A stretch of 54,923 nucleotides of DNA from G026625185 sp963727835 (GTDB taxonomy: Bacteria > Desulfobacterota > WTBG01 > JAGOGO01), in contig CAVSIB010000056.1 in assembly GCA_963727835.1 (NCBI GenBank), positions 1 to 54,923 on the forward strand, written 5' to 3'. Numbering within the stretch: the stretch's first letter is position 1; every line of letters starts with the position of its first letter. This document shows, piece by piece, positions 10,664-19,956 of the stretch. Under the pieces are notes generated by a model that saw only the letters and a program-made list of their open reading frames with translations, searched no databases and was not told the origin of the DNA. A program made the position numbers and the translations under genes.

Positions 10664-11188
10664 TTAGTCATCACTTGGAGGCGACTTTGCGATCTTGTCA
10701 TTAATAGTAAGATAGCGGATTTTCTTGCCACCCGATTTAAAAATCAGTATTTGTCCCAGGGGTTTTATCTCGTGTACAAACTGAGGAGCATAATTCTTGA
10801 GGGGTGTAAATTCAGATATACTTTTGAACATTCCTGTTACTGGGTCTTTCGTCCTAAGAAGGTTTCCTTTTCCATCGTAAACATTCACCCGCCAGCAATT
10901 GCAACCCGTAGGGCATTTTATATAAGTGCGATCACCCAGTTGAAGAACGCAAGCGTGTTTTCCCCCTAAGTCACAATAGTGGACTGATCCCAAAAATTCT
11001 GATGCGATAGGTGCCCCACTCGGATAATTTGTTTGCAGAGGTTTTCCCCCAGTAGGTTGAGCACCGGGGAATTGCACACTAATAAAATTCAATTTTTCAT
11101 CAAAGGATACAGTAAATTCATACGCCGTTGCGGTCATAGCCCCGACTACAAGCAAAACGAGTGTAAGTCCGATAAGTTTGCCAATCAT
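10664..11188 (-). CDS. Secreted cysteine-containing protein of unknown function
   Basis: The start is set at 11188 because GGAGAGAGGG precedes that ATG; a longer frame begins at 11224 but would put charged residues ahead of the signal peptide. The 174-aa product begins MIGKLIGLTLVLLVVGAMTA, a signal peptide with likely cleavage after TATA. Mature residues include a Cys cluster (VHYCDLGGKHAC, then IKCPTGCNCWRV) followed by VYDGKGNLLRTKDPVTG, so disulfides or metal binding are possible. I do not recognise the family. It sits between two other exported small proteins on the same strand. Confidence 0.65.
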   Translation of the reverse strand: MIGKLIGLTLVLLVVGAMTATAYEFTVSFDEKLNFISVQFPGAQPTGGKPLQTNYPSGAPIASEFLGSVHYCDLGGKHACVLQLGDRTYIKCPTGCNCWRVNVYDGKGNLLRTKDPVTGMFKSISEFTPLKNYAPQFVHEIKPLGQILIFKSGGKKIRYLTINDKIAKSPPSDD

Positions 11189-11356
11189 CGCCCTCTCTCC
11201 TTGTTCTTCTTGGTTTATATTCAAAACACTTTCTCATAAATAAATTTTCCCCCAGGAACAGATAATTTTCAAGAGTTAACGTGTTCCTTTTTGGATCTTT
11301 GGGGCCTAGTCAGTTTTACCGTCCGCCGTGAGACTCGGGAGGACGCCCCCGATATG

Positions 11357-11920
11357 TTAAAAAGTAGCGCCCTGGTTTTGCCCGTGTTTGGAAACCTGGT
11401 CGTACTCGACTTCTTTTTTTCTATAAACTGCAAGCACCTGTTCTCCTGCTATTTTCACGTAACCATCAAGGATGTGAGCGTTTTTATTCGGTTTCACCGC
11501 AATCACCGCCTGATCGACCGCGCGGGCCGCCTCCATGGCGATCGCTCCGTGCCCCTTTTCATGGATTACTATCGCTTTAACCAGCGTGGCCCACTTTTGC
11601 CGCAATTCTGGCGACCCTTGCGCCTCATCAGTCCACCTTGGGTAACGGTAAGTAATGATAAGATTTGTGTTAGACTTAGTCACCACAAATCCCTGAGGCG
11701 TCTGCACCCTGTCAGGCATCCATGAAATACGCCAGTTGGTAAAAGCGAACCCGTCGCTATGGCCGCTCTTATGATGCATTTCACTGCGAAGCTGTTCTAC
11801 GGTAATGCCATGAATGTCGTAATACGTGTTGGTCTCAGTGATATCGGGCTCAGCAAATGAAGTTGTGCTGAAAATAAAAAACAAGATTAAAAAAGAAAAA
11901 AACGTTTTTTCATTTCGCAA
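11357..11920 (-). CDS. Secreted DUF922-type putative zinc protease
   Basis: A 187-aa exported protein. Residues 1-23 form a signal peptide (MRNEKTFFSFLILFFIFSTT). The mature domain matches the DUF922 pattern: YYDIHGITVEQLRSEM at the start and IVIHEKGHGAIAMEAA, where HEKGH is a gluzincin-type HExxH zinc site (about residues 119-123). DUF922 members are predicted metalloproteases but mostly uncharacterised. A dispersed promoter/hairpin element lies 235-400 bp upstream on the same strand (12155-12322) and is the best candidate for its control region. The Shine-Dalgarno (AAGAAGG) is modest. Confidence 0.75.
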   Translation of the reverse strand: MRNEKTFFSFLILFFIFSTTSFAEPDITETNTYYDIHGITVEQLRSEMHHKSGHSDGFAFTNWRISWMPDRVQTPQGFVVTKSNTNLIITYRYPRWTDEAQGSPELRQKWATLVKAIVIHEKGHGAIAMEAARAVDQAVIAVKPNKNAHILDGYVKIAGEQVLAVYRKKEVEYDQVSKHGQNQGATF

Positions 11921-12154
11921 ACCTTCTTTTTCTCGAAATTCGGGAACGCAAAGAGCAGAGGGTTTTCATTTGGGGGTACCCAATGTTTCCGACTGGTTGC
12001 AAATCTTTTCTTTTTAGCTGCCACCTGGCGCTAGCCGCGTCATTCATCAAAATACCCCGTTGGGGCACAGGCCCCCTTCGGCTGGAATGCTTTTTTTGTG
12101 TAAGCCTCCAGATAAAACTTGCAGATCGAACCAAAGGGTGGTTAAACCCTACAA

Positions 12155-12322
12155 ACAAAAAGGCCTATCACCTTTTTGTTTGGCAATCCGACCTTTTTTT
12201 ACCCTCATTACTCATTGAAATCCCTTCCTCAGTGACACCCACTTTTTTGAACTGCGATTATTGGGTTTTGGGCTTTGATAATTTCTTTTCTTTTAACCCG
12301 TGGGGGGGGGGTAAAGTCAATA
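12155..12322 (-). repeat. Dispersed promoter/mini-ORF/hairpin element, copy A
   Basis: Read on the minus strand it has TTGACT (12315-12320), an 18-base spacer made of C-run plus ACGGG, TTAAAA (12291-12296), about 75 nt of leader, an ATG at 12213-12215 (MSNEGKK...) and a hairpin at 12161-12194 closed by AGGTC/GGCCT with inner stem ATTGCC/GGTGAT, then a T-run. Related copies lie near 26.1, 27.2, 28.7, 37.6, 45.5, 51.2 and 51.6 kb. Downstream gene: the DUF922 protein. Confidence 0.7.
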
Positions 12323-12324
12323 AA

Positions 12325-12410
12325 TTACCCCGCCGCAAGCAGCGGGGTATTCAGAGCAAAACCCAACTATTTCCTTCGCGGCAAGTCGCGGGGTATTTAC
12401 CCGGAAAGAA
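12325..12410. repeat. GC-rich palindrome pair
   Basis: The palindrome ACCCCGCCGCAAGCAGCGGGGT at about 12328-12350 is the same as one at 9692 and is followed at about 12372-12400 by a related one (TTCGCGGCAAGTCGCGGGGTA). It sits directly upstream, on the minus strand, of the copy A promoter and could end transcription arriving from the right. The remaining 12411-12709 holds nothing I can name. Confidence 0.5.
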
Positions 12411-12709
12411 TAAAAATTTTTAAAAACCAGAAGTTGTTATTGTTTTCTCTATGTTTGTCATAAGCAACTTTCCTTTACAATTTTGGGATCATATCAACTA
12501 CTTTTCCAATCATCTTAAAAACTACCCGGGCTCCCTTTTGATTACCGCTTCCAGGTAAATTTCATTTAATGAAATTATACAGGGGTCGATTGCATATTCA
12601 TAGATTTTTTAAAAAGACGAATGAAGAGCCTCGTCTTTGGTTCGTGGATTTCTAAGGTTGTTCTACGTATAGATTTTGGCTAAAAAACCAATAATATTAA
12701 TATAGACTT

Positions 12710-15028
12710 TTATGAGTAATAAACTACTGGCTCTCGGAGAATAAAAGGGAGCGTTTGAGAGGCTTTTTTTGCTAACGTAGGGTGGGTCGTTTCCAGGTTT
12801 ATGACCTGCCGAAGGTGGTCAGCAGTCCTTAAGATCAGCATCACCAAATCACCTTCCTCAATCGGGATGAATTCCAAAAGATCATCCCAGGAATAGCCTT
12901 TTGCCCAGATAAATAAGGCGATCGCAGGCCAAAGCTGCAAGGGCGGCGACGCAAAGCCTTGACTGAGTTCCATTTCCCGGAGGTGCTCGAGTTTAAGAAT
13001 CATGGCAATAAAGGCTTTTTCTAAAACCCGTGCTTCCGAAATTCTTTTTACATCAACCTCTATTTCCTTTGGTTTATCAGATACAAAGGGAGCAATAAGC
13101 CCGGCTAAAATTTCCGGACTTACCGCCTCAAATGCCTGCTTGCGTATACCCTCAGCTATGAGCAAAGGCTGGTCGATGCGTAACTGGGAGGCCCAAACTC
13201 CATCCGGCGTGAGATGTTTATCAGCGGTTACAAAACCGGTATCGTGCAAAAAATCAAGGTGGCGTTCAAAATCAAGCCAGAGCCAGTGGCGAGTCTTCTC
13301 GATTTTTCGAGAAAGTTTTTTCATCCGGGACATGAGTCCCCTCACCCGATCCCTCCCCCGTGAATAACATAATGGGGAATGGACACAGTCATTGCACATT
13401 TTTTTCTTTTCCCCGTGAGTAATTAAGTCCATCACTGTCTTCGTGTCCTTGAGGTCGCACTGGCGTTGGGGAAGAAGTTTGTTGAGACGATCCCAAAGGC
13501 TTTCCCATTTTTCTTCTAATTTCTTCTGCGATTTTTTATTTTGAAAAGTGGCAAATGATTGGTCTAATAATTCCCGTACATCTTCAGGACGGTGAGAAAG
13601 CAGAAGGTTAAGCGCCATAGAAAAATTGATTTGAATCTGACTTTCTATTGGTTCTGGCCGTGCGGAAAGAAGGATATCAATCAAAAAAGGGTCTTGAAAT
13701 ATTCCCGGTATTACCAAAGCAAAACCAATATTGTCTTTTCCTCTCCTTCCGGCCCTTCCCGTCATTTGATGAAACTCGGTTGCCGTTAAGGGGGAAAAAT
13801 CAATCCCATTAAACCGATCACTTTGGACAATAGCGACCGTGCGGGCAGGAAAGTTTACCCCTGCCGCCACCGTGGAAGTTGAAAAAATAGCATCTAAGAG
13901 GCCCGCGTTCATCATTTTTTCGATGAGAATTTTCCACTGGGGAAGCTGACCCGCATGGTGGGAGACCACGCGGGAACGAATTAAATCGGGTAGTTGCCGA
14001 TGACTGCGTAAAAAGGGGAACTCCGTGAGCAATGGTTCCAACAGCTCGTGAAATCTTTCTTCTTCCCGAAAACTACTTTTCGGCACGGGGGCACAGGTCA
14101 TCAGTGCCTGATCACAATCCGATCGAGATTTAAGAAAGAAGATTGCCGGAAGCAAGTTGTGAATTCTCAGGAGGTTTATTATGTCACCATACTGCTGAGG
14201 ACTTGGTGGCCTTCTTTCCCGCCGCGAATGGGAATTTGAATGTAAAAATTTTTTTATCTGCGGCAGTAAACCCCGACGATCTGAAAGTGGAGTTATCTCG
14301 CCGTTGGGGAAAAGGAAAAGAGGAAACAAAGGCACAGGCCTTGTGTCTGAATTGACTACCGTACAGGGAACACCACGAATTTCAGCAAGCCAGTTTGCAA
14401 TTTCTTCCCCATTTTCCAAGGTTGCAGAAAGAAGCAATAATTTAACCCGGTGCGGAAGGTAAATCAGAACCTCTTCCCATACCACCCCCCGATCGGGATC
14501 ACTTAAATAGTGTGCTTCATCGAGTATTGCCAGGTCAACGTTGAGATCAGATAAAGAATACATTACATCATAGAGCTGGTTGCGTAGAATTTCTGTTGTT
14601 CCCACAACGACGGGCGCATCAGAGTTTTCTTTTCGGTCTCCAGTTAAGATCCCAACTTTGTCCTTGCCCAGCTCATGGATGAATTCTTCATATTTAGAAT
14701 TCGAGAGTGCCTTGAGCGGGGATCCATACCAAACCCGCTTTCCTTGTTTAAGATATTCTTTGATCGCTTCCAAAGCGATCCAGGTTTTTCCCGACCCGGT
14801 TGGAGCGCTTACCAATACATCAAAAGATTGCAATTTTTCAAGAGCCTCTAATTGGAAATCATCAGGTCGAAATGGTGTCTCCAATGGTATCCCAATTTGA
14901 CTAAAAATTTTCCCTAAAGTGTGATGGAGTTTTAATGAAGTGAATCGTTCCCCCTTTAATCTTTTGGCGGGAGAAAAACGGCCTTTATAATATTTGCGCT
15001 CTTGGGATCGGGATTTTGGCTTTGACAA
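12710..15028 (-). CDS. DExH-box helicase of the Ski2-like superfamily 2 group
   Basis: A 772-aa ATP-dependent nucleic-acid helicase, cytoplasmic. Motifs in order: SAPTGSGKTWIALEAI (Walker A, 74-82), GSPLKALSNSKY (Ia), VVGTTEILRNQL (Ib/Ic region), AILDEAHYLSDPDRG (motif II as DEAH), LLLSATLENGEEIANWL (motif III), VSHHAGQLPQWK, FSTSTVAAGVNFPARTVAI (V), QMTGRAGRRGKDNIGFAL (VI). A Cys set CNDCVHSPLC near 551-560 may bind metal, followed by a helical C-terminal part. The only start in frame is TTG at 15028 (MSKPKS), with a weak ribosome site. Family members in bacteria are poorly studied; RNA is the likely substrate by analogy with Ski2/Mtr4. It is monocistronic and divergent from the NagZ-like gene. 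Confidence 0.88.
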   Translation of the reverse strand: MSKPKSRSQERKYYKGRFSPAKRLKGERFTSLKLHHTLGKIFSQIGIPLETPFRPDDFQLEALEKLQSFDVLVSAPTGSGKTWIALEAIKEYLKQGKRVWYGSPLKALSNSKYEEFIHELGKDKVGILTGDRKENSDAPVVVGTTEILRNQLYDVMYSLSDLNVDLAILDEAHYLSDPDRGVVWEEVLIYLPHRVKLLLLSATLENGEEIANWLAEIRGVPCTVVNSDTRPVPLFPLFLFPNGEITPLSDRRGLLPQIKKFLHSNSHSRRERRPPSPQQYGDIINLLRIHNLLPAIFFLKSRSDCDQALMTCAPVPKSSFREEERFHELLEPLLTEFPFLRSHRQLPDLIRSRVVSHHAGQLPQWKILIEKMMNAGLLDAIFSTSTVAAGVNFPARTVAIVQSDRFNGIDFSPLTATEFHQMTGRAGRRGKDNIGFALVIPGIFQDPFLIDILLSARPEPIESQIQINFSMALNLLLSHRPEDVRELLDQSFATFQNKKSQKKLEEKWESLWDRLNKLLPQRQCDLKDTKTVMDLITHGEKKKMCNDCVHSPLCYSRGRDRVRGLMSRMKKLSRKIEKTRHWLWLDFERHLDFLHDTGFVTADKHLTPDGVWASQLRIDQPLLIAEGIRKQAFEAVSPEILAGLIAPFVSDKPKEIEVDVKRISEARVLEKAFIAMILKLEHLREMELSQGFASPPLQLWPAIALFIWAKGYSWDDLLEFIPIEEGDLVMLILRTADHLRQVINLETTHPTLAKKASQTLPFILREPVVYYS

Positions 15029-15118
15029 AGTTCTATTTTAAGTTTTTTGATAAACTTTATGGGCACGAGGTGCCTTACGAGGTTAGCGAAGAGAAGAAGA
15101 TTCAGAGTAATTAAATAA

Positions 15119-15134
15119 TTGGTTTTAAAACCAA
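15119..15134. other. Perfect 16-bp palindrome between divergent genes
   Basis: TTGGTTTTAAAACCAA at 15119-15134 sits in the 225-bp gap between the helicase and the GH3 gene, which point away from each other. It could be an operator for a dimeric repressor. There is no other evidence. Confidence 0.35.
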
Positions 15135-15253
15135 AAAAACCATGGTATCTTATTTTTCAGCTCCGCCTCCCCAATGCACTTTACGCGCATGCTCTATGAC
15201 CCTTTTTTTAAATATATAGTATCACCAAATATGAACAATGTGAAATAAAAATT

Positions 15254-16804
15254 ATGAATTTGCGATCAAAAATCGGACAACGCCTCATGATTGGCATCCG
15301 GGGAACTTATCTGGATGAAGAAACCCGTACTCACCTGAGGGAAATTTCACCCGGAGGAATAATTTTGTTTTCTCGAAATATTAAAAGCCGGGATCAAGTA
15401 AAAAAACTTATCAGAGAGATCAAAAAAGAAATTACCCCCCCTCCCCTTTTTGCCATTGATCACGAGGGAGGTTTGGTGATTCGGTTTTTCCGCGAAGTTA
15501 CGATAATGCCGGGCAATATGGCGTTGGGAGCAGTTGGATCTCCTGAATTGGCATACCAACAGGGCGCCTTGACCGCCCAGGAACTCAAATCCATGGGTTT
15601 TGATATCAACCTTGCTCCGGTGGTAGATGTAGCTACCAACGCAGATAATCCCGGAATAACCATCCGTTCTCTGGGAGCCGATCCTAAAAAGGTAGCTGAA
15701 TTAGCAGTGGGCTTGATTCAGGGAACCCAATCAAGCGGTGTAGGGGCAGTAGTGAAGCACTTCCCCGGAAAGGGAGAGGCAGGCAAAGACGCTCATTTTG
15801 ATTTACCCAAGGTTGACCTCGCTTGGGACGAGATGGAAACTACCCACCTTCTTCCTTTTCGTGAATGCATCAAAAGCGGCGTCACGGGGATCATGTCCTC
15901 TCACGTAATCTACTCCAAACTTCCTGAAGCTGCTGAGGTCCCGGCAACGTTTTCCCAAAAACTAATAAACGATTATTTGCGTCAAGAGCTGGGTTTTGAA
16001 GGGATGATCTTTTCTGATGATTTGGAGATGGGGGCGATCAGGAAATTTTTCCTCTTTGAAGAAGCAGTGGTAAAAACCATCCAGGCCGGTCATGATATGG
16101 TATTAATTTGCAGCGATTATGAAAAACAACGTTCAGCCTTACAAAGCCTCATAACCGCCTGTGGACAGGATAAGAACATTTTGTTAGGCATGGAAGATTC
16201 TCTGGAAAGGATTCAACGGTTAAGAGACTTTTGCTGCGCACATCAGCATCATGACGTTCAAAACACCGCCCTTGCCTCCACAGCCTTGGCAAGAAAAATT
16301 GCCGAACAATCTGTCACCCTTATTCGCGGACAAGCATCCGTGCCTATCAAGCCTGGTGGGATAAAGAGCATCTATACAATTATCCCTGATCTGGCAAAGC
16401 TTGATTCGATTGAAGATGGCTTCGATGCGGGTGAAAGTAATTTTATTTTAACGACTCTCCAACACAGATTCTCAGGGGCAATCGAAGCTGGCTTTGTTTC
16501 TTTAGACCCTACCCAAGAAGAGGTTGAAAAAGCCGGCAAGGAAGCAAAAAAATCTGATCTGATTCTGGCGTTCATTTTTAATGCTAAATTTTATCCTGGC
16601 CAGCGAATGCTTCTGGAAAAACTGAAAGCGCATCCCCAGAACACCATTTACATTCTGCTTCGAAATCCGTTTGATGTGCATCACCTGGATAATGATCTAA
16701 CCACGCTCATAACTTATGGTTACCGCAAAGTCCAGATTGAGGCGGCAATCAAGGTTCTCGCCGGAGACATCCCCGCATCAGGCAAACTGCCCTTTACGAG
16801 GTAA
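15254..16804 (+). CDS. Glycoside hydrolase family 3, NagZ-like beta-N-acetylhexosaminidase
   Basis: NagZ-type enzymes remove GlcNAc from muropeptides during cell-wall recycling. The 516-aa protein has an N-terminal TIM barrel: GGIILFSRNIKSRDQVKKLI, PLFAIDHEGGLVIRFF, LAPVVDVATN, VVKHFPGKGEAGKDAHFDLP (about 165-185, with the catalytic His loop typical of NagZ) and GMIFSDDLEMGAI (about 253, nucleophile Asp). A C-terminal region of about 170 residues (from about 350) matches the longer two-domain GH3 proteins rather than the single-domain enterobacterial NagZ. No signal peptide is evident, so it is probably cytoplasmic. The ribosome site before the ATG at 15254 is weak. Confidence 0.88.
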   Translation: MNLRSKIGQRLMIGIRGTYLDEETRTHLREISPGGIILFSRNIKSRDQVKKLIREIKKEITPPPLFAIDHEGGLVIRFFREVTIMPGNMALGAVGSPELAYQQGALTAQELKSMGFDINLAPVVDVATNADNPGITIRSLGADPKKVAELAVGLIQGTQSSGVGAVVKHFPGKGEAGKDAHFDLPKVDLAWDEMETTHLLPFRECIKSGVTGIMSSHVIYSKLPEAAEVPATFSQKLINDYLRQELGFEGMIFSDDLEMGAIRKFFLFEEAVVKTIQAGHDMVLICSDYEKQRSALQSLITACGQDKNILLGMEDSLERIQRLRDFCCAHQHHDVQNTALASTALARKIAEQSVTLIRGQASVPIKPGGIKSIYTIIPDLAKLDSIEDGFDAGESNFILTTLQHRFSGAIEAGFVSLDPTQEEVEKAGKEAKKSDLILAFIFNAKFYPGQRMLLEKLKAHPQNTIYILLRNPFDVHHLDNDLTTLITYGYRKVQIEAAIKVLAGDIPASGKLPFTR

Positions 16805-16817
16805 AGAAGTTTCTCTA

Positions 16818-16845
16818 TTGAAAACATTAAAAATTTAGGTATAAT
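16818..16845 (+). promoter_or_regulatory. Sigma-70-type promoter for the nucleotide-sugar dehydrogenase
   Basis: TTGAAA at 16818-16823, a 16-base spacer and a perfect TATAAT at 16840-16845 lie 40 bp upstream of the ATG at 16886, which has AGGAGAAGG before it. Confidence 0.75.
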
Positions 16846-16885
16846 TTAGATCTTATAAGATGTTTTTGATGAAAAGGAGAAGGTT

Positions 16886-18193
16886 ATGCTGAAGGAAAAG
16901 ATTCAAAGGCGGGAAGCAATTGTTGGGGTTATCGGCATGGGATATGTGGGCATCCCGCTCACGTTGGCTTTTTTAAAAGCTGGTTTCACCCTTTTAGGCT
17001 TTGATATTGATAAAAACAAAGTAACCGCTCTTAACCAGGGAAGGAGTTACATCAAACACCATCCTGCGGAACTCTTCTCCCCGTATCTCAAAAAAAACAA
17101 GTTTTCTGCCACCACAGATTTTACAAGGCTTGCCGAAGTTGATTGTATCGTCATTTGTGTCCCTACCCCCTTGACAAAAATGAAAGACCCTGACCTCACT
17201 TATATCGTTAATACTACTCAGGACATCGCAAAAACGCTCCGTAAAGGTCAATTGATTGTTTTAGAAAGCACCACGTACCCGGGTACAACCGAAGAACTCG
17301 TGCTCCCGAAATTAGAAGAGAAAGGGCTACGGGTTGAAAAAGATTTTTTCCTGGCTTTTTCTCCGGAGCGGGAAGATCCGGGAAACAAAAATTGGAAAAC
17401 AACGGACATCCCCAAGGTGGTAGGCGGGGTGGGAGCGAAATCTACTGAAATAGCAAAGGAACTCTATCAGTCGGCAATTAAACGGGTGGTTCCCGTCTCT
17501 TCAGCGCGCGTAGCCGAAATGGCCAAGCTACTCGAAAATATTTACCGGAGTGTCAATATCGCCCTGGCAAACGAGATGAAAATCATCGCTGACCGCATGG
17601 GGATTGACATCTGGGAGGTTATCGAAGCCGCTTCAACGAAACCGTTCGGCTTTACCCCCTTTTATCCCGGGCCGGGGCTGGGGGGGCATTGTATTCCCAT
17701 CGATCCCTTTTACCTTTCCTGGAAGGTACGAGAGTTTAACCTTACAACCCGGTTTATTGAACTGGCGGGCGAGATTAACACCAGGATGCCTGAATATGTG
17801 GTGGAAAAAACCATGCACGCCTTAAACTTGCAAAAAAAACCGCTCTCTGAATCAACGATCCTCATTTTGGGCGTCGCTTATAAAAAGGACATCGATGACA
17901 TGCGGGAATCTCCCGCCTTAGCAATTATCAAGTTATTGCAGGAGAAGGGAGCAACGGTTTTATACAATGACCCATTTTTTGATAAAATCCCTTTAGTCAG
18001 AAAAGGAAGATTCAACCTGAAATCGGAAAGACTTACCGAAAAGCTCCTCCAAAAAGTAGACTGCGTGGTTATTGCCACCGCACATTCCTGCTATGACTAT
18101 AAGTGGATTGTAAAACACGCATCTCTGGTGATTGATACCCGGAATGCAACCTGCGATGTGCGTGAAGGAAGGAAAAAAATCGTCAAGGCGTAA
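16886..18193 (+). CDS. UDP-N-acetylhexosamine 6-dehydrogenase (WbpA/WecC-type)
   Basis: An NAD-dependent nucleotide-sugar dehydrogenase that oxidises UDP-HexNAc (probably UDP-GlcNAc) twice to the uronic acid for surface polysaccharide. The 435-aa protein has the Rossmann motif GVIGMGYVGIPLTLAFLKAG (11-30), VICVPTPLTKMKDPDLTYI, VLESTTYPGTTEELV, FSPEREDPGN, the hinge helix EMAKLLENIYRSVNIALANE and the catalytic cysteine in GPGLGGHCIPIDPFYLSWK (about 268). The C-terminal domain contains GVAYKKDIDDMRESPAL. PGNKNW after the SPER motif and IPIDP favour the HexNAc group over UDP-glucose dehydrogenases. It has its own promoter and stands opposite engB-birA, with no polysaccharide cluster adjacent. 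Confidence 0.9.
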   Translation: MLKEKIQRREAIVGVIGMGYVGIPLTLAFLKAGFTLLGFDIDKNKVTALNQGRSYIKHHPAELFSPYLKKNKFSATTDFTRLAEVDCIVICVPTPLTKMKDPDLTYIVNTTQDIAKTLRKGQLIVLESTTYPGTTEELVLPKLEEKGLRVEKDFFLAFSPEREDPGNKNWKTTDIPKVVGGVGAKSTEIAKELYQSAIKRVVPVSSARVAEMAKLLENIYRSVNIALANEMKIIADRMGIDIWEVIEAASTKPFGFTPFYPGPGLGGHCIPIDPFYLSWKVREFNLTTRFIELAGEINTRMPEYVVEKTMHALNLQKKPLSESTILILGVAYKKDIDDMRESPALAIIKLLQEKGATVLYNDPFFDKIPLVRKGRFNLKSERLTEKLLQKVDCVVIATAHSCYDYKWIVKHASLVIDTRNATCDVREGRKKIVKA

Positions 18194-18207
18194 GCGCCTT
18201 GCCCTTT

Positions 18208-18786
18208 TTAAAGTTTTGACCGAATCTTTTTCCAAAGCTCGTCTTTGCCTTCTCCCGTGACTGCTGAGAACAAAACCATTTGGTCATCTTCTACCTTGAG
18301 CATCTTTTTTACCAAGAACTTCTGTTTATTTCTTTGGCCAAAGGAAATTTTGTCTGTTTTTGTCAATACCACACATGCGGAAATTTTATAGAACCGCAAC
18401 CATTCCACCAAATCACTATCGTCCTGAGAAGGCTCACGCCGGCAGTCAAGAATAACCACGACGAGTTTTAAATTTTCCCTGTTCTTTAAATAAGTCTCAA
18501 CCATTGGTTTCCACTTTTTTTTCATTGCCGCCGGAACCTTTGCGAAACCATACCCCGGAAAGTCAACAAAATATAATTTTTGGTTTATGGAAAAAAAGTT
18601 AAGGGATTGGGTTCGCCCCGGTGTGGTGCTGGTACGAGCCAGGTTTTTTCGATTCACCAGGGTGTTCATGAGGGAAGATTTCCCTACATTCGATTTGCCT
18701 GCAAATGCTACCTCTGGGAACGAATCCGGGGGGTAGTCCGCTTGTTTAAAAGCACTTGTGACAAAATCAGCTGAAATTATCTTCAT
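18208..18786 (-). CDS. engB: Ribosome-biogenesis GTPase EngB/YsxC
   Basis: EngB is a small P-loop GTPase needed for assembly of the large ribosomal subunit. The 192-aa product has every G motif: AFAGKSNVGKSSLMNTLV (G1), TSTTPGRTQSLNFF (G2), FVDFPGYGFAKVP (G3), VVLTKTDKISFGQRNK (G4) and LFSAVTGEGKDELW (G5). The length and the FPGYGFAKVP signature are diagnostic for the family. It starts six bases after the birA stop on the same strand, so the two genes form an operon. Confidence 0.96.
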   Translation of the reverse strand: MKIISADFVTSAFKQADYPPDSFPEVAFAGKSNVGKSSLMNTLVNRKNLARTSTTPGRTQSLNFFSINQKLYFVDFPGYGFAKVPAAMKKKWKPMVETYLKNRENLKLVVVILDCRREPSQDDSDLVEWLRFYKISACVVLTKTDKISFGQRNKQKFLVKKMLKVEDDQMVLFSAVTGEGKDELWKKIRSKL

Positions 18787-18792
18787 GGCTAA

Positions 18793-19791
18793 TCACTTTC
18801 TCGCTTCTTGCGCTTGAATTCTCAGCGACACATCCCCGGCAACGATCTTTTTTCTTTCCCCATCGGGAGTAAGAAGGATAAGGGCACCATCCTCATCAAT
18901 TGTTTCCGCAATTCCGGTTTCCTGTAGTTCGTCTGAAAAGATATTTACTTTCTTTCCGAGTATAATGGAATTGGATATCCACTCATCCCTTATGTGCTTA
19001 GTATCCCCCGATAAAAAACGCTTATAAAGGAGGTCCATTTCCTCTAAAAGTTGCCTAAGAATAGGAAGACGCTTTTGCGCCCTTCCTGTTTCTTTTTTAA
19101 TCGAGGTAGCAAGGTTGCATAACTCCGGATCAAGGGAAGGGTCAGCATTTACATTAAGACCAATGCCCACCACGACCCATTTTACCCGCCTCTGATCAAG
19201 AGAAACATCCGTTAAAACCCCGCAAATTTTCCGGCTATTAACGTAAACGTCATTGGGCCACTTTATTCCGGCCTTAATTTTCAAAAGCGTGTTAAGGCTC
19301 TTGCAAACCGCCAGAGAAGCAACCAAGGTCATTTGGAAAACTTTTGAAGGAGCAACTAAAGGATAAAATATTACACTAAGTAAAAGATTTTTTTTGGGTG
19401 GAGATACCCATTGCCGTTTTAGCCTTCCCTGCCCCTGGGTCTGAAAGTCGGCAATAACCAGGGCGCCATTGTGAACACCGTGGCCTGCAATCACCTTTGC
19501 TTGGCTATTGGTGGAATCAATCGTGGGGTAAAAAAATACCTCACGGCCAATAATATTTGTTTTTAACCCCATTTTAATAAACAACGGAACAAGGTTATCC
19601 GGCACGGAAACCAGCCGGTAGCCTTGACCGGGGCAGGAGTCTATTTTACACCCCAGCGTGCGAAACCCTTTGATCCTTTTCGCAATCGCAGTCCGGGCAA
19701 TTTTAAGCTTCAGGGCGATCATCGGTCCGGGAAGAAATCCTGAAGAAGATGCCAGAAGGCTTAAAATTTTACTCCCAATTTCTTCTCTCAT
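18793..19791 (-). CDS. birA: Biotin--[acetyl-CoA-carboxylase] ligase with HTH domain (BirA)
   Basis: BirA attaches biotin to the carrier protein and, in bifunctional forms, represses biotin genes. The N-terminal about 60 residues form a winged HTH (ALKLKIARTAIAKRIKGFRT). The ligase domain has STNSQAKVIA, the biotinyl-AMP loop in QGQGRLKRQW, NLLLSVIFYPL, IKWPNDVYVNSRKICG and VVVGIGLNVN. A C-terminal SH3-like domain ends with GERKKIVAGDVSLR. The ATG at 19791 (MREEIGS) is preferred over a TTG at 19803. The product is 332 aa. Presence of the HTH implies biotin-responsive regulation, but no biotin operon is in view. Confidence 0.94.
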   Translation of the reverse strand: MREEIGSKILSLLASSSGFLPGPMIALKLKIARTAIAKRIKGFRTLGCKIDSCPGQGYRLVSVPDNLVPLFIKMGLKTNIIGREVFFYPTIDSTNSQAKVIAGHGVHNGALVIADFQTQGQGRLKRQWVSPPKKNLLLSVIFYPLVAPSKVFQMTLVASLAVCKSLNTLLKIKAGIKWPNDVYVNSRKICGVLTDVSLDQRRVKWVVVGIGLNVNADPSLDPELCNLATSIKKETGRAQKRLPILRQLLEEMDLLYKRFLSGDTKHIRDEWISNSIILGKKVNIFSDELQETGIAETIDEDGALILLTPDGERKKIVAGDVSLRIQAQEARK

Positions 19792-19956
19792 AATGCTCTG
19801 CAATGATATAATTTATATAAGATTTTTTTACTGTGTTGCATTCTGTTCCATTTTTTTATATCATCTTTTAAAAAAATACCAAAATTAATACAATTGCCTT
19901 CACCCAGTTTTTTTATTGGAAATGAACTTTTACCCTAACGCTGCACGAGACTAAAA

